Of a DNA stretch of 64,000 nt, positions 9,053 to 18,816 are shown one piece after another. The DNA is taken from assembly GCF_013282095.1 (NCBI RefSeq), contig NZ_BLTJ01000006.1:172318-236317 (forward strand), written 5' to 3'. How positions within the stretch are numbered: the stretch's first letter is position 1; each line of letters opens with the position of its first letter. The notes beneath the pieces were generated by a model. It saw only the letters and a program-made list of their open reading frames with translations, was not told the origin of the DNA and searched no databases. Position numbers and translations under genes: made by a program. The DNA is from Enterocloster alcoholdehydrogenati. GTDB taxonomy: Bacteria > Bacillota > Clostridia > Lachnospirales > Lachnospiraceae.

Positions 9053-9454
9053 ATGACAATGAGCGATCCGATTGCAGATATGCTTACAAGAATCCGTAAC
9101 GCTAACACTGCAAAGCACGATACAGTAGATGTACCTTCATCCAAGATGAAATTAGCTATTGCTGATATTCTGGTAAATGAAGGATATATTGCAAAGTACG
9201 ACCTGGTAGAGGATGGTGGTTTCCAGATCATCCGCCTTACCTTAAAGTACGGCAAAGACAAGAATGAGAAGATCATTTCCGGTATCAAGAGAATCTCCAA
9301 GCCTGGTCTGCGCGTATACGCAAACAAAGAGGAGCTTCCGAAGGTACTTGGCGGACTTGGAACCGCTATCATCTCCACCAACCAGGGCGTGATCACTGAC
9401 AAGGAAGCACGCAGACTTGGCGTAGGCGGCGAGGTTCTGGCTTTCGTTTGGTAG
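9053..9454 (+). CDS. rpsH: 30S ribosomal protein S8
   Basis: 133 aa. [16 protein letters not shown] and the C-terminal [20 protein letters not shown] are diagnostic. S8 binds the central domain of 16S rRNA and in E. coli represses the spc operon by binding a 16S-like mRNA structure. Start ATG 9053 (MTMSDP) lies downstream of AAAGGAGG. The 162-bp gap that follows is highly structured. Confidence 0.96.
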   Translation: MTMSDPIADMLTRIRNANTAKHDTVDVPSSKMKLAIADILVNEGYIAKYDLVEDGGFQIIRLTLKYGKDKNEKIISGIKRISKPGLRVYANKEELPKVLGGLGTAIISTNQGVITDKEARRLGVGGEVLAFVW

Positions 9455-9469
9455 TAAGGAAACTTCGAC

Positions 9470-9589
9470 AGCACTAAGCTCATTAAAAACCTCGCTAAGT
9501 GCTGCGAAGTGCTTTCGCACGTAAGCGCTCACATGACAGGCGCTGAGTGCTCAATGCAACTGAAAACAGAGAGACCGCACAGGTCTCTC
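9470..9589 (+). promoter_or_regulatory. Structured RNA between rpsH and rplF
   Basis: The rpsH-rplF gap holds no gene but three consecutive hairpins. AGCACTAAGC (9470-9479) pairs with GCTAAGTGCT (9494-9503) with one A-A mismatch; GCGAA-GTGCT-TTCGC spans 9504-9518; GAGAGACC (9569-9576) pairs perfectly with GGTCTCTC (9582-9589). AGCGCT/AGGCGCT can also pair near 9524-9544. No T tract follows, so a terminator is unlikely. A binding site for an operon protein or an RNase processing site is possible. Confidence 0.5.
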
Positions 9590-9616
9590 CGAGAATTTAA
9601 GTAGGAGGTAATAGGC

Positions 9617-10159
9617 ATGTCACGTATCGGTAGAATGCCAGTTGTGATCCCGGCAGGAGTAACTGTTACGATCGCAGAAGGAAACAAAGTGACCGTAAAG
9701 GGTCCAAAGGGAACACTTGAGAGAGATCTTGCTCCAGAGATGACCATCGAGGAGAAGGAAGGTCACATTATCGTAAGCAGACCAAACGATTTAAAGAGAA
9801 TGAAATCCTTACATGGTCTGACCAGAACCCTGATCAACAACATGATCCACGGTGTAACTGAGGGTTATGAGAAAGTTCTGGAAGTAAACGGTGTTGGTTA
9901 CAGAGCTGCAAAGCAGGGCAAAAAGCTTACTCTGAACCTGGGATACTCTCATCCGGTAGAGATGGAAGATCCTGAGGGCATCGAGACTGTTCTTGATGGA
10001 CAGAACAAGATCATCGTTAAAGGTATCAGTAAAGAAAAAGTTGGCCAGTACGCTGCTGAGATCAGAGACAAGAGAAGACCTGAGCCTTACAAGGGCAAGG
10101 GTATCAAGTACGCTGATGAGGTTATCAGACGTAAAGTTGGTAAGACTGGTAAGAAATAA
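9617..10159 (+). CDS. rplF: 50S ribosomal protein L6
   Basis: 180 aa, two duplicated L6 domains. [17 protein letters not shown] opens the protein; [19 protein letters not shown] is the conserved C-terminal rRNA-binding motif near the sarcin-ricin loop. AGGAGG upstream. Confidence 0.97.
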   Translation: MSRIGRMPVVIPAGVTVTIAEGNKVTVKGPKGTLERDLAPEMTIEEKEGHIIVSRPNDLKRMKSLHGLTRTLINNMIHGVTEGYEKVLEVNGVGYRAAKQGKKLTLNLGYSHPVEMEDPEGIETVLDGQNKIIVKGISKEKVGQYAAEIRDKRRPEPYKGKGIKYADEVIRRKVGKTGKK

Positions 10160-10176
10160 TTAAGGAGAGTGTAAAA

Positions 10177-10545
10177 ATGGTTAACAAACAGTCAAGAAGC
10201 GAAATTCGCGTAAAGAAGCACAACAGAATGCGTAACCGTTTTGCTGGCACAGCAGAGAGACCGCGTCTGGCAGTGTTTAGAAGTAATAATCATATGTATG
10301 CTCAAATTATCGACGATACGGTTGGTAACACTCTGGTTGCTGCTTCCACAGTTGAGAAAGAGATCAAGGCTGAACTGGAAAAGACAAACGACAAGGCAGC
10401 TGCAGCATACGTTGGTACAGTAATTGCAAAGAGAGCCCTTGAAAAAGGTATCAAGGAAGTTGTTTTCGACAGAGGCGGCTTTATATATCAGGGCAAAATT
10501 CAGGCATTAGCAGATGCAGCTCGTGAAGCTGGTCTGGATTTCTAA
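10177..10545 (+). CDS. rplR: 50S ribosomal protein L18
   Basis: 122 aa. Basic N-terminus ([20 protein letters not shown]) and the [20 protein letters not shown] signature; L18 binds 5S rRNA and, with L5, delivers it to the 50S subunit. AAGGAG upstream, 17 bp after rplF. Confidence 0.97.
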   Translation: MVNKQSRSEIRVKKHNRMRNRFAGTAERPRLAVFRSNNHMYAQIIDDTVGNTLVAASTVEKEIKAELEKTNDKAAAAYVGTVIAKRALEKGIKEVVFDRGGFIYQGKIQALADAAREAGLDF

Positions 10546-10562
10546 TAGAGAGGAGAACAAGC

Positions 10563-11072
10563 ATGAAGCGTACAATTATTGATGCCAGTCAGTTGGAACT
10601 GAATGATAGAGTAGTGGCAATCAAGAGAGTATCCAAGACTGTTAAAGGTGGACGTACCATGAGATTTTCCGCTCTGGTAGTAGTTGGTGACGGAAACGGC
10701 CATGTAGGCGTTGGTCTTGGCAAGGCAGGAGAGGTTCCGGAAGCAATCCGCAAGGGTAAAGAGGCTGCCGTTAAGAACCTGGTTGAGATCCCGATCGATG
10801 AGAACAAGAGCATCCCTCATGACTTTATCGGCAAGTTCGGAAGCGCAAGCGTTCTGTTAAAGAGAGCTCCCGAAGGTACCGGTATCATCGCCGGCGGTCC
10901 AGCTCGTGCCGTAGTTGAGTTAGCAGGTATCAAGAATATCCGTACCAAGTCTTTAGGTTCCAACAACAAGACAAACGTAGTTCTTGCAACGGTCACAGGT
11001 TTAACCTCTTTAAAGACTCCTGAGGAGTTCGCAAGACTTCGCGGCAAATCTGTTGAAGAGATCGTAGGCTAA
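10563..11072 (+). CDS. rpsE: 30S ribosomal protein S5
   Basis: 169 aa. The N-terminal dsRNA-binding-like domain ([20 protein letters not shown]) and the C-terminal domain ([19 protein letters not shown]) are both present. S5 acts in decoding fidelity and lines the mRNA entry site. Preceded by GAGAGGAG. Confidence 0.97.
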   Translation: MKRTIIDASQLELNDRVVAIKRVSKTVKGGRTMRFSALVVVGDGNGHVGVGLGKAGEVPEAIRKGKEAAVKNLVEIPIDENKSIPHDFIGKFGSASVLLKRAPEGTGIIAGGPARAVVELAGIKNIRTKSLGSNNKTNVVLATVTGLTSLKTPEEFARLRGKSVEEIVG

Positions 11073-11087
11073 TAGGAGGAAACAGAC

Positions 11088-11270
11088 ATGGCAGAGAAAT
11101 TAAAAATCACATTAGTCAAGTCCCCTATCGGTGCTATTCCAAAGCAGAGAGCAACTGTTGAGGCACTTGGACTGAACAAAATGCACAAGACAGTTGAAAT
11201 GCCTGATAATGGCGCTGTCAGAGGCATGATTCAGAATGTTAGACATTTAGTTAAAGTAGAAGAGATCTAA
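11088..11270 (+). CDS. rpmD: 50S ribosomal protein L30
   Basis: 60 aa. [20 protein letters not shown] and [14 protein letters not shown] are the family landmarks. It follows rpsE by 15 bp with AGGAGG upstream. Confidence 0.96.
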   Translation: MAEKLKITLVKSPIGAIPKQRATVEALGLNKMHKTVEMPDNGAVRGMIQNVRHLVKVEEI

Positions 11271-11297
11271 TTTTAGATAAAGTAAGGAGGTGCAGTC

Positions 11298-11738
11298 ATG
11301 GAGTTATCAAATTTACAGCCTGCTGCAGGTTCAAAGCATAGCGACAATTTCAGAAGAGGCCGCGGCCACGGTTCAGGCAATGGTAAGACCGCTGGTAAGG
11401 GCCACAAGGGTCAGAAAGCTCGTTCCGGAGCTCCAAGACCAGGCTTTGAAGGCGGACAGATGCCATTATACAGACGTCTGCCAAAGCGCGGATTCACAAA
11501 TATGAATTCCAAGCATATTGTTGGCATTAACGTAAGCGCTCTTGAGAGATTCGATAACGACGCCGTAGTTACAGTAGAGACTCTGCTGGAGGCTGGCGTG
11601 GTTAAGAACCCAAGAGATGGTGTTAAGATCCTTGGAAATGGAGAATTAACCAAAAAGCTGACCGTTAAGGTGAATGCATTCAGTGAAGGTGCAAAATCTA
11701 AAATCGAGGCTTTAGGTGGAACCTGCGAGGTGATCTAA
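11298..11738 (+). CDS. rplO: 50S ribosomal protein L15
   Basis: 146 aa. A glycine/arginine-rich N-terminal extension ([20 protein letters not shown]) threads into 23S rRNA, followed by the globular domain. AAGGAGG precedes ATG 11298. The stop overlaps the secY start by one base (TAATG), linking ribosome and translocon synthesis. Confidence 0.97.
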   Translation: MELSNLQPAAGSKHSDNFRRGRGHGSGNGKTAGKGHKGQKARSGAPRPGFEGGQMPLYRRLPKRGFTNMNSKHIVGINVSALERFDNDAVVTVETLLEAGVVKNPRDGVKILGNGELTKKLTVKVNAFSEGAKSKIEALGGTCEVI

Positions 11739-13054
11739 TGTTTAAAACGATTAGAAACGCTTTCAAGGTAAAAGAGCTTCGAGGGAAGATACTTTATACC
11801 TTTATGATGCTGGTAGTCATTCGTTTTGGCTCCCAGCTTCCCATTCCGGGAATTGAGAGTACGTTCTTTAAGGATTGGTTTGCGAAACAGACGACAGATG
11901 TATTCGGCTTTTTTAATGCAATGACAGGTGATTCATTTTCAAATATGTCCATCTTTGCTCTGAGCATTACGCCGTACATTACTTCTTCCATTATTATCCA
12001 GCTGCTTACCATTGCGATTCCAAAGCTGGAAGAGCTGCAGAAGGATGGAGAAGAGGGAAGAAAGAAAATTCAGGAATACACCCGATATACAACCGTTGTA
12101 CTGGCTCTCCTTGAATCAAGCGCCATGGCCATTGGCTTTGGACGTCAGGGACTTCTTCAGGACTATAATGCATGGAACGTGATCATTGCCATCGCTACCA
12201 TGACAACGGGCAGCTCCCTTCTTATGTGGATCGGTGAGCAGATCACGGATAAGGGTGTAGGAAACGGTATTTCCATCGTACTTCTGTTTAATATCCTGTC
12301 CAGTATTCCCGATGACATCAAAAGCCTTTACTATCGTTTTATATTCGGTCAGTCCATTCCCGTAATGGCGGGCGCAGCAATTTTGATCGCACTGGTTATC
12401 GTGCTGATGGTTGTCTTTGCGGTTGTTTTAAACAACGCAGAGAGAAGGATTCCGGTACAGTATTCAAAGAAGATGGTGGGCCGCAAGATGGTCGGCGGTC
12501 AGGCTTCCAATATTCCGTTGAAGGTCAATACCGCAGGCGTTATGCCGGTTATCTTCGCTTCTTCGATCATGTCCTTCCCGGTCGTGATCGCTCAGTTCTT
12601 CCCCGTGGATTATACATCCATCGGCGGTAAGATTCTGACGATGCTCAATTCCGCTTCCTGGTGCAAGCCGTCGCAGCCGATTTATTCTATCGGCCTTGTG
12701 ATCTATATCGTACTGTTATTCGTATTCGCTTACTTCTATACGACCATTACCTTTAATCCACTGGAAGTGGCAAACAATATGAAGAAGCAGGGCGGTTTCA
12801 TCCCTGGTATCCGTCCGGGCAAGCCAACCAGCGATTATCTGAATCATATTTTGAGTTATATTGTTTTTATCGGTGCAGTCGGCCTTACAGTGGTAGCGCT
12901 TGTTCCGATCATGGCATCCGGTTTGCTTAATGTGAGCCGCATTTCATTCTCAGGAACATCCCTGATCATTATCGTAGGCGTTGTGCTTGAAACGATCAAA
13001 GCAGTAGAATCTCAGATGCTTGTGCGTTATTATAAGGGATTTTTGAACGATTAA
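11738..13054 (+). CDS. secY: Preprotein translocase subunit SecY
   Basis: 438 aa integral membrane protein with ten expected transmembrane helices; forms the protein-conducting channel with SecE/SecG and works with SecA (encoded at 49.3 kb) or with ribosomes. Landmarks: RFGSQLPIPGI before the plug, SIFALSITPYITSSIIIQLL (TM2), a long cytoplasmic loop with RRIPVQYSKKMVGRKMVGG, and FIPGIRPGKPTSDYL. The start overlaps rplO. Confidence 0.97.
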   Translation: MFKTIRNAFKVKELRGKILYTFMMLVVIRFGSQLPIPGIESTFFKDWFAKQTTDVFGFFNAMTGDSFSNMSIFALSITPYITSSIIIQLLTIAIPKLEELQKDGEEGRKKIQEYTRYTTVVLALLESSAMAIGFGRQGLLQDYNAWNVIIAIATMTTGSSLLMWIGEQITDKGVGNGISIVLLFNILSSIPDDIKSLYYRFIFGQSIPVMAGAAILIALVIVLMVVFAVVLNNAERRIPVQYSKKMVGRKMVGGQASNIPLKVNTAGVMPVIFASSIMSFPVVIAQFFPVDYTSIGGKILTMLNSASWCKPSQPIYSIGLVIYIVLLFVFAYFYTTITFNPLEVANNMKKQGGFIPGIRPGKPTSDYLNHILSYIVFIGAVGLTVVALVPIMASGLLNVSRISFSGTSLIIIVGVVLETIKAVESQMLVRYYKGFLND

Positions 13055-13071
13055 CATAACAGTTGGATCAG

Positions 13072-13784
<713 letters not shown>

Positions 13785-13787
13785 ACC

Positions 13788-14534
13788 ATGGTAACGATTA
13801 AATCTGAACGGGAAATTGAATTGATGCGGGAAGCTGGCAGGATTCTTGCAAAGGTCCATGAGGAACTGGGCAGGATCGTAAAGCCGGGAATTTCCACAAA
13901 GGAGATCGACCGCATTTGTGAAGAAATGATCCGCAGCCATGGATGCATCCCCTCCTTCCTGAATTACGAAGGATATCCGGCTTCCGTGTGTATTTCCATC
14001 AATGATGAGGTAGTGCACGGAATCCCAAGCAAACACCGGTATCTGGAGGAAGGCGATATCGTCAGCCTGGATACAGGTGTAATATGGAAGGGATATCAGT
14101 CGGATGCGGCAAGAACCCATATGATCGGCGAGGTCAGTGCCGAGGCGAGAAAGCTGGTGGAGGTAACGCAGCAGAGCTTCTTTGAAGGAATAAAGTTTGC
14201 GAAAGCCGGCAATCATCTCAATGATATTTCAAAGGCCATCCAGGAATATACGGAAAGTTTTGGTTTCGGTGTGGTAAGAGATCTGGTGGGACACGGCATC
14301 GGCACAGAGATGCATGAGGAGCCGGAAATCCCTAATTTCTCACAGCGTCGAAAAGGCATCCGTCTGGCGCCTGGTATGACCCTTGCCATCGAGCCTATGA
14401 TCACCGCGGGCCGTTATGATGTGGTATGGATGGATGACGGCTGGACCGTTGCAACAGAGGACGGTTCACTGGCAGCTCATTATGAGAATACCATTCTGAT
14501 TACCGACGGCGAGCCTGAGATCCTGTCTCTGTAA
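13788..14534 (+). CDS. map: Methionine aminopeptidase, type I
   Basis: 248 aa. Removes initiator methionine from nascent proteins. The five metal ligands of the pita-bread fold are visible: D in SLDTGVIWKGY, D in SDAARTH, H in GHGIGTEMH, E in IEPMI and E in TEDGS. Follows adk by 3 bp; TTTAGGAG serves as ribosome binding site. Confidence 0.96.
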   Translation: MVTIKSEREIELMREAGRILAKVHEELGRIVKPGISTKEIDRICEEMIRSHGCIPSFLNYEGYPASVCISINDEVVHGIPSKHRYLEEGDIVSLDTGVIWKGYQSDAARTHMIGEVSAEARKLVEVTQQSFFEGIKFAKAGNHLNDISKAIQEYTESFGFGVVRDLVGHGIGTEMHEEPEIPNFSQRRKGIRLAPGMTLAIEPMITAGRYDVVWMDDGWTVATEDGSLAAHYENTILITDGEPEILSL

Positions 14535-14546
14535 CAGAGGTGGATC

Positions 14547-14843
14547 ATGGCGGAAATGAAAACGGCCTGCCTGGTAAAGAGCCTGGCAGGCCATGACAAA
14601 GATGAATATTATATCATAATCCGCGTTCAGGGCGAATATGCTTACCTGTCAGACGGCAGAAAGCATCCGCTGAACCGGCCAAAGCGCAAGAACATAAAAC
14701 ATCTGCAGCCCGTAAATGAGTATGACGGGATACTGAGAGAGAAGCTGACCGGGGGCAGGCCCGCAGAGGATGAAGAGATCGCCCGTTGGATCCGCAGCCG
14801 TATAAGCAGTAGGAGGGAAAGAAAATGTCAAAAGCAGACGTAA
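14547..14843 (+). CDS. KOW-domain RNA-binding protein (L14e-like)
   Basis: 98 aa. The N-terminal ~60 residues ([20 protein letters not shown] and [19 protein letters not shown]) resemble the KOW/L14e-L27e-like RNA-binding proteins that many Clostridia encode between map and infA. The basic C-terminus ends [14 protein letters not shown]. It overlaps the first 19 bases of infA, which suggests coupling. A ribosome-associated role is inferred only from context and fold. Confidence 0.75.
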   Translation: MAEMKTACLVKSLAGHDKDEYYIIIRVQGEYAYLSDGRKHPLNRPKRKNIKHLQPVNEYDGILREKLTGGRPAEDEEIARWIRSRISSRRERKCQKQT

Positions 14844-15043
14844 TCGAAATTGAAGGAACCGTAGTTGAGAAGCTGCCGAACGCCATGTTTCAGGTAGAAC
14901 TGGAGAACGGCCATCAGGTACTGGCTCACATCAGCGGAAAGCTCCGCATGAATTATATCCGTATCCTGCCGGGAGATAAGGTTACACTGGAGATGTCTCC
15001 ATACGACCTGTCCAAGGGAAGAATTATCTGGAGAGATAAATAA
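14825..15043 (+). CDS. infA: Translation initiation factor IF-1
   Basis: 72 aa S1/OB-fold protein that blocks the A site during initiation. [20 protein letters not shown] and [18 protein letters not shown] are diagnostic. TAGGAGGG lies upstream, inside the end of the KOW gene. Confidence 0.97.
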   Translation: MSKADVIEIEGTVVEKLPNAMFQVELENGHQVLAHISGKLRMNYIRILPGDKVTLEMSPYDLSKGRIIWRDK

Positions 15044-15078
15044 GCAGGGAGCAAATAAAAAACAGACACAAAAAATGC

Positions 15079-15107
15079 TTGCATTTCCAATAAAATTTTG
15101 GTATAAT
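15079..15107 (+). promoter_or_regulatory. Internal promoter before rpmJ
   Basis: TTGCAT (15079-15084), 17-bp spacer, consensus TATAAT (15102-15107), 40 bp upstream of rpmJ. It is a better match to consensus than the S10 operon promoter, so rpmJ-rpsM-rpsK-rpsD-rpoA-rplQ can probably be transcribed independently of the upstream genes. Confidence 0.75.
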
Positions 15108-15146
15108 GCTTTAGCAACTTTGTGGTCTATAGAAAGGAGAATTACT

Positions 15147-15260
15147 GTGAAGGTTAGATCATCCGTAAAGCCGATCTGCGAAAAGTGCAAGATCATTAAG
15201 AGAAAAGGCAGTATCAGAGTAATTTGCGAAAATCCAAAGCATAAACAGAGACAAGGTTAA
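15147..15260 (+). CDS. rpmJ: 50S ribosomal protein L36, zinc type
   Basis: 37 aa. [11 protein letters not shown] and CENPKH provide the C-C-C-H zinc site. The start is GTG 15147, 8 nt after AAAGGAG; the open frame extends upstream through the promoter, which is not coding. Confidence 0.94.
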   Translation: MKVRSSVKPICEKCKIIKRKGSIRVICENPKHKQRQG

Positions 15261-15286
15261 TCAATTTTAGGAGGTGTATTACACAC

Positions 15287-15655
15287 ATGGCTCGTATTTC
15301 AGGTGTTGACTTACCAAGAGAAAAACGTGTTGAGATCGGTCTTACTTACATCTACGGAATCGGTAGAGCAAGCTCCAACCGTATCTTAGCAGAAGCTGGC
15401 GTTAATCCGGACACTCGCGTTAAGGATTTAACCGATGATGAGGTAAAGAAGCTGGCTAACATCATTTCCGAGACTCAGACTGTAGAAGGTGATCTGCGCA
15501 GAGAGATCGCTATGAATATCAAGAGACTTCAGGAAATCGGTTGCTACAGAGGAATCCGTCACAGAAAGAGCCTGCCGGTTCGCGGACAGAAAACAAAGAC
15601 CAACGCAAGAACCTGCAAGGGTCCGAGAAAGACAGTAGCAAACAAGAAGAAGTAA
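15287..15655 (+). CDS. rpsM: 30S ribosomal protein S13
   Basis: 122 aa. [20 protein letters not shown] and the helix-two-turn-helix core are followed by the basic tail ([19 protein letters not shown]) that touches P-site tRNA. TTAGGAGG upstream. Confidence 0.97.
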   Translation: MARISGVDLPREKRVEIGLTYIYGIGRASSNRILAEAGVNPDTRVKDLTDDEVKKLANIISETQTVEGDLRREIAMNIKRLQEIGCYRGIRHRKSLPVRGQKTKTNARTCKGPRKTVANKKK

Positions 15656-15746
15656 TTTTTGTAACACCGTAACCGAATTCGGATTTATATGTTTTAAAAA
15701 CAGGAAGAACGAATTCATAATCAATGAGAAAGTAGGTTAGTTTAAA

Positions 15747-16151
15747 ATGGCTAAAAAAGTGTCCACTACAGCAAAAAAAGTGACAAAAAAGCGTGTAAAG
15801 AAAAACGTTGAACGCGGACAGGCACATATCCAGTCATCTTTTAATAACACGATCGTTACATTAACTGATGCGCAGGGTAACGCTTTATCATGGGCAAGTG
15901 CCGGTGGTCTGGGATTTAGAGGTTCAAGGAAATCTACTCCTTATGCAGCTCAGATGGCAGCAGAAACTGCTACAAAGGCAGCCCTTATACATGGCTTAAA
16001 GTCAGTAGACGTTATGGTTAAAGGTCCTGGTTCAGGACGTGAAGCAGCGATCCGTGCCCTTCAGGCATGTGGTCTGGAAGTAACCAGCATCAAGGACGTA
16101 ACTCCAGTTCCTCACAATGGATGCCGTCCGCCAAAGCGCAGAAGAGTCTGA
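15747..16151 (+). CDS. rpsK: 30S ribosomal protein S11
   Basis: 134 aa. Lys-rich N-terminus, then [20 protein letters not shown] and the C-terminal [18 protein letters not shown]11 forms the 30S platform. The ribosome binding site is weak (AGTAGG). The 91-bp gap after rpsM can pair GAATTCG with CGAATTC (near 15677-15717), a possible local hairpin over the translation start region. Confidence 0.96.
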   Translation: MAKKVSTTAKKVTKKRVKKNVERGQAHIQSSFNNTIVTLTDAQGNALSWASAGGLGFRGSRKSTPYAAQMAAETATKAALIHGLKSVDVMVKGPGSGREAAIRALQACGLEVTSIKDVTPVPHNGCRPPKRRRV

Positions 16152-16177
16152 TGATTTTAATCTAGGAGGTAATTAAA

Positions 16178-16771
16178 GTGGCAGTAGATAGAGTTCCTGT
16201 TCTTAAAAGATGTAGATCCCTTGGACTGGATCCAATCTATTTAGGAATCGATAAAAAGTCTAACAGAGAATCTAAGAGAGCAAACAAGAAGATCAGCGAG
16301 TATGGTCTTCAGTTAAGAGAGAAGCAGAAGGCAAAGTTCATTTACGGCGTATTAGAGAAGCCTTTCCGCAACTACTATGCAAAGGCATCCAAGATGAACG
16401 GTATGGTTGGTACCAACCTGATGATCCTTCTGGAGTGCAGACTGGATAACGTACTGTTCCGTATGGGCCTTGGACGTACCCGCAAGGAGGCAAGACAGAT
16501 CGTTGACCACAAGCACGTTTTAGTAAACGGCAAGCAGGTAAACATTCCGTCTTACCAGGTTAAGGCTGGCGATGTGATCGAGATCAAAGAGAAGTTTAAG
16601 TCTGCTCAGAGATACAAGGATATCCTGGAAGTAACTGCAGGCCGTATGGTTCCTGCATGGATCGAGGCTGATCAGGAGAACCTGCGCGGCACCGTTAAGG
16701 AGCTGCCAACCAGAGACGAGATCGACGTTCCTGTAAACGAGATGCTTATCGTCGAGCTGTACTCCAAATAA
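16178..16771 (+). CDS. rpsD: 30S ribosomal protein S4
   Basis: 197 aa. RMGLGRTRKEARQIVDHKHV is the S4 RNA-binding domain. S4 nucleates 16S folding and in other bacteria represses the alpha operon or its own gene. Start GTG 16178 follows AGGAGGT. The N-terminus lacks the C-x(n)-C zinc motif of some S4 forms. Confidence 0.96.
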   Translation: MAVDRVPVLKRCRSLGLDPIYLGIDKKSNRESKRANKKISEYGLQLREKQKAKFIYGVLEKPFRNYYAKASKMNGMVGTNLMILLECRLDNVLFRMGLGRTRKEARQIVDHKHVLVNGKQVNIPSYQVKAGDVIEIKEKFKSAQRYKDILEVTAGRMVPAWIEADQENLRGTVKELPTRDEIDVPVNEMLIVELYSK

Positions 16772-16927
16772 TCCGTTTGTATATAAAGTATTTATGGTAT
16801 GCCTGTCTTATTTTTGGACAGGCGTACTTTGCTGGAAAGCACCGGTATGCAGGGACTGCCTCAGAGGCGTTTTCCCTGTGTTAAACCCTCGAGATTTGAC
16901 AGAGACCCAAAAAAGGAGGGGCTATTA

Positions 16928-17890
16928 GTGTTCGATTTTGAAAAACCAAACATTGAAATCGCAGAGATTTCAGAAGACAAAAGATACGGCAAGTTTGTAG
17001 TTGAACCACTTGAGAGAGGTTACGGTACTACACTGGGCAATTCCTTAAGAAGGATCATGCTTTCTTCTTTACCCGGAGCCGCAGTGAGTCAGGTAAAAAT
17101 CGATGGTGTCCTGCATGAGTTCAGTTCCATTCCAGGAGTCAAGGAAGATGTAACTGAGATCATTATGAACATCAAAAGCTTAGCGATCAAGAACAACAGC
17201 GATACCGATGAGCCGAAAGTTGCATACATTGAATTTGAAGGCGAAGGCGTGATCACTGCTGCTGATATTCAGGCAGATGCTGATATCGAGATCATGAATC
17301 CCGATCAGGTGATCGCAACCTTAAGCGGCGGCGCAGACAGCAAGTTCTATATGGAACTTACGATCACGAAGGGCCGCGGCTATGTAAGCGCAGATAAGAA
17401 TAAAAACGCAGATCTGCCTATCGGCGTGATCGCGGTTGATTCTATTTATACTCCTGTTGAGCGTGTCAATATGGCAGTTGCCAATACCCGTGTGGGCCAG
17501 CAGACTGACTATGACAAGCTGACGCTGGAGGTTTACACCAATGGCACATTGGCTCCCGATGAGGCAGTCAGCCTTGCTGCCAAGGTATTAAGCGAGCACT
17601 TAAATCTGTTTATCGACCTTTCCGAAGTAGCTGTGGGCGCTGAGATCATGGTTGAGAAGGAAGACAACGAGAAAGAGAAAGTGCTTGAGATGAATATTGA
17701 CGAACTGGAGCTTTCCGTTCGTTCTTACAACTGTCTGAAGAGAGCTGGAATCAATACCGTAGAAGAGCTGTGCAACCGCACTTCTGAGGATATGATGAAG
17801 GTTCGCAACTTAGGCCGCAAGTCCTTAGAGGAAGTGCTGGCTAAGTTAAAGGAGCTGGGCCTGCAGCTAAATCCCAGCGATGAGGCTTAA
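16928..17890 (+). CDS. rpoA: RNA polymerase subunit alpha
   Basis: 320 aa. N-terminal assembly domain ([20 protein letters not shown]) dimerises and nucleates RNAP; the C-terminal domain ([20 protein letters not shown], then [11 protein letters not shown]) binds UP elements and activators. Start GTG 16928 follows AAAGGAGGGG; the frame stays open upstream to 16799 but that part has no family counterpart. Confidence 0.96.
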   Translation: MFDFEKPNIEIAEISEDKRYGKFVVEPLERGYGTTLGNSLRRIMLSSLPGAAVSQVKIDGVLHEFSSIPGVKEDVTEIIMNIKSLAIKNNSDTDEPKVAYIEFEGEGVITAADIQADADIEIMNPDQVIATLSGGADSKFYMELTITKGRGYVSADKNKNADLPIGVIAVDSIYTPVERVNMAVANTRVGQQTDYDKLTLEVYTNGTLAPDEAVSLAAKVLSEHLNLFIDLSEVAVGAEIMVEKEDNEKEKVLEMNIDELELSVRSYNCLKRAGINTVEELCNRTSEDMMKVRNLGRKSLEEVLAKLKELGLQLNPSDEA

Positions 17891-17904
17891 GACAGATAAA
17901 CAGA

Positions 17905-18012
17905 CCTTAGCCAGTAAGTCCAAAGAAGCATGGCGCGGGTTGCCACTATAAAATAAACAGGACGGGAGAAAACGCCTTAGCCAGTAAGTCCAAGGAAGCA
18001 TGGTGCAGGTGT
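17905..18012 (+). repeat. Direct repeat between rpoA and rplQ
   Basis: A segment starting CCTTAGCCAGTAAGTCCAA and continuing R-GAAGCATGG-Y-GC occurs at 17905-17936 and again at 17975-18006, exactly 70 bp apart, with two substitutions in 32 positions. Each copy can pair GCCA with TGGC/TGGT. The second copy ends just before the rplQ ribosome binding site (TGGAGGAA). No gene lies in the gap. Confidence 0.75.
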
Positions 18013-18038
18013 TCCGTCAGATATGGAGGAAATGAATA

Positions 18039-18575
18039 ATGGCAGGATATAGAAAATTAGGAAGAACATCCGATCAGAGAAAGGCTATGATCAGAAGCCA
18101 GGTTACGGCTCTGTTATACCATGGCCATATCAAGACAACCGAGACCCGTGCAAAGGAGATCCGCAAGGTCGCTGAGGGCCTGATCGCAATGGCAGTAAGA
18201 GAGAAGGATAACTTCGAGACTGTTAAGGTTACCGCTAAGGTTGCCCGCAAGGACAAAGACGGTAAGCGCGTGAAGGAAGTTGTAGACGGCAAGAAGGTTA
18301 CCGTATATGATGAGGTAGAGAAGGAAATCAAGAAGGATATGCCTTCCAGACTTCATGCAAGAAGACAGATGTTAAAGGTTCTTTACGGCGTAACTGAGGT
18401 TCCGGCTCAGGCGGCTGGCAGAAAGAAGAACACCAAGTCTGTCGACCTGGTTGCTAAGTTATTTGATGAGGTTGCTCCCAAGTATGTTGACCGCAATGGT
18501 GGATACACCAGAATCGTAAAGATCGGACAGCGTAAGGGCGACGCTGCTATGGAAGTTCTGCTTGAGTTAGTTTAA
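18039..18575 (+). CDS. rplQ: 50S ribosomal protein L17, extended form
   Basis: 178 aa versus about 116-127 in model bacteria. The usual core is present at both ends ([40 protein letters not shown]), but a Lys/Asp-rich insertion of about 50 residues (roughly 65-115, including [20 protein letters not shown]) splits it. Extended L17 is common in Lachnospiraceae. Last gene of the superoperon. Confidence 0.95.
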   Translation: MAGYRKLGRTSDQRKAMIRSQVTALLYHGHIKTTETRAKEIRKVAEGLIAMAVREKDNFETVKVTAKVARKDKDGKRVKEVVDGKKVTVYDEVEKEIKKDMPSRLHARRQMLKVLYGVTEVPAQAAGRKKNTKSVDLVAKLFDEVAPKYVDRNGGYTRIVKIGQRKGDAAMEVLLELV

Positions 18576-18596
18576 TCAGAATATAGTTATGCAGGC

Positions 18597-18634
18597 GGCT
18601 GCAGATACAGTAAAATGTATCTGCAGCCTTTTTT
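18597..18634 (+). terminator. Strong terminator of the ribosomal superoperon
   Basis: GGCTGCAGATACA pairs perfectly with TGTATCTGCAGCC around a 6-nt loop, then TTTTTT. Confidence 0.95.
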
Positions 18635-18738
18635 GATCCTTTGATCCGATGCCAGTCCGCAGGCAGATTCGGGCATTCAAGAAGAGGCTCCATCCTGAAT
18701 GGTTACGAATTTAGACAGAATAGTCAGAATATCGTAAG

Positions 18739-18768
18739 TTGACGTTGGCATGGAAGGTGAACTATAAT
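18739..18768 (+). promoter_or_regulatory. Promoter of the second cell-wall-repeat gene
   Basis: TTGACG (18739-18744), 18-bp spacer, TATAAT (18763-18768), about 50 bp before the start codon. Confidence 0.7.
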
Positions 18769-18816
18769 AATAACAGGTGATAGAAGAAAAAGAGATCTGA
18801 TAAGGAGGTTACTGCG

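Noticed and set aside
16799..16927. N-terminal extension of rpoA
   Set aside because: The RNAP alpha family starts near VFDFEKP; AAAGGAGGGG lies right before GTG 16928.
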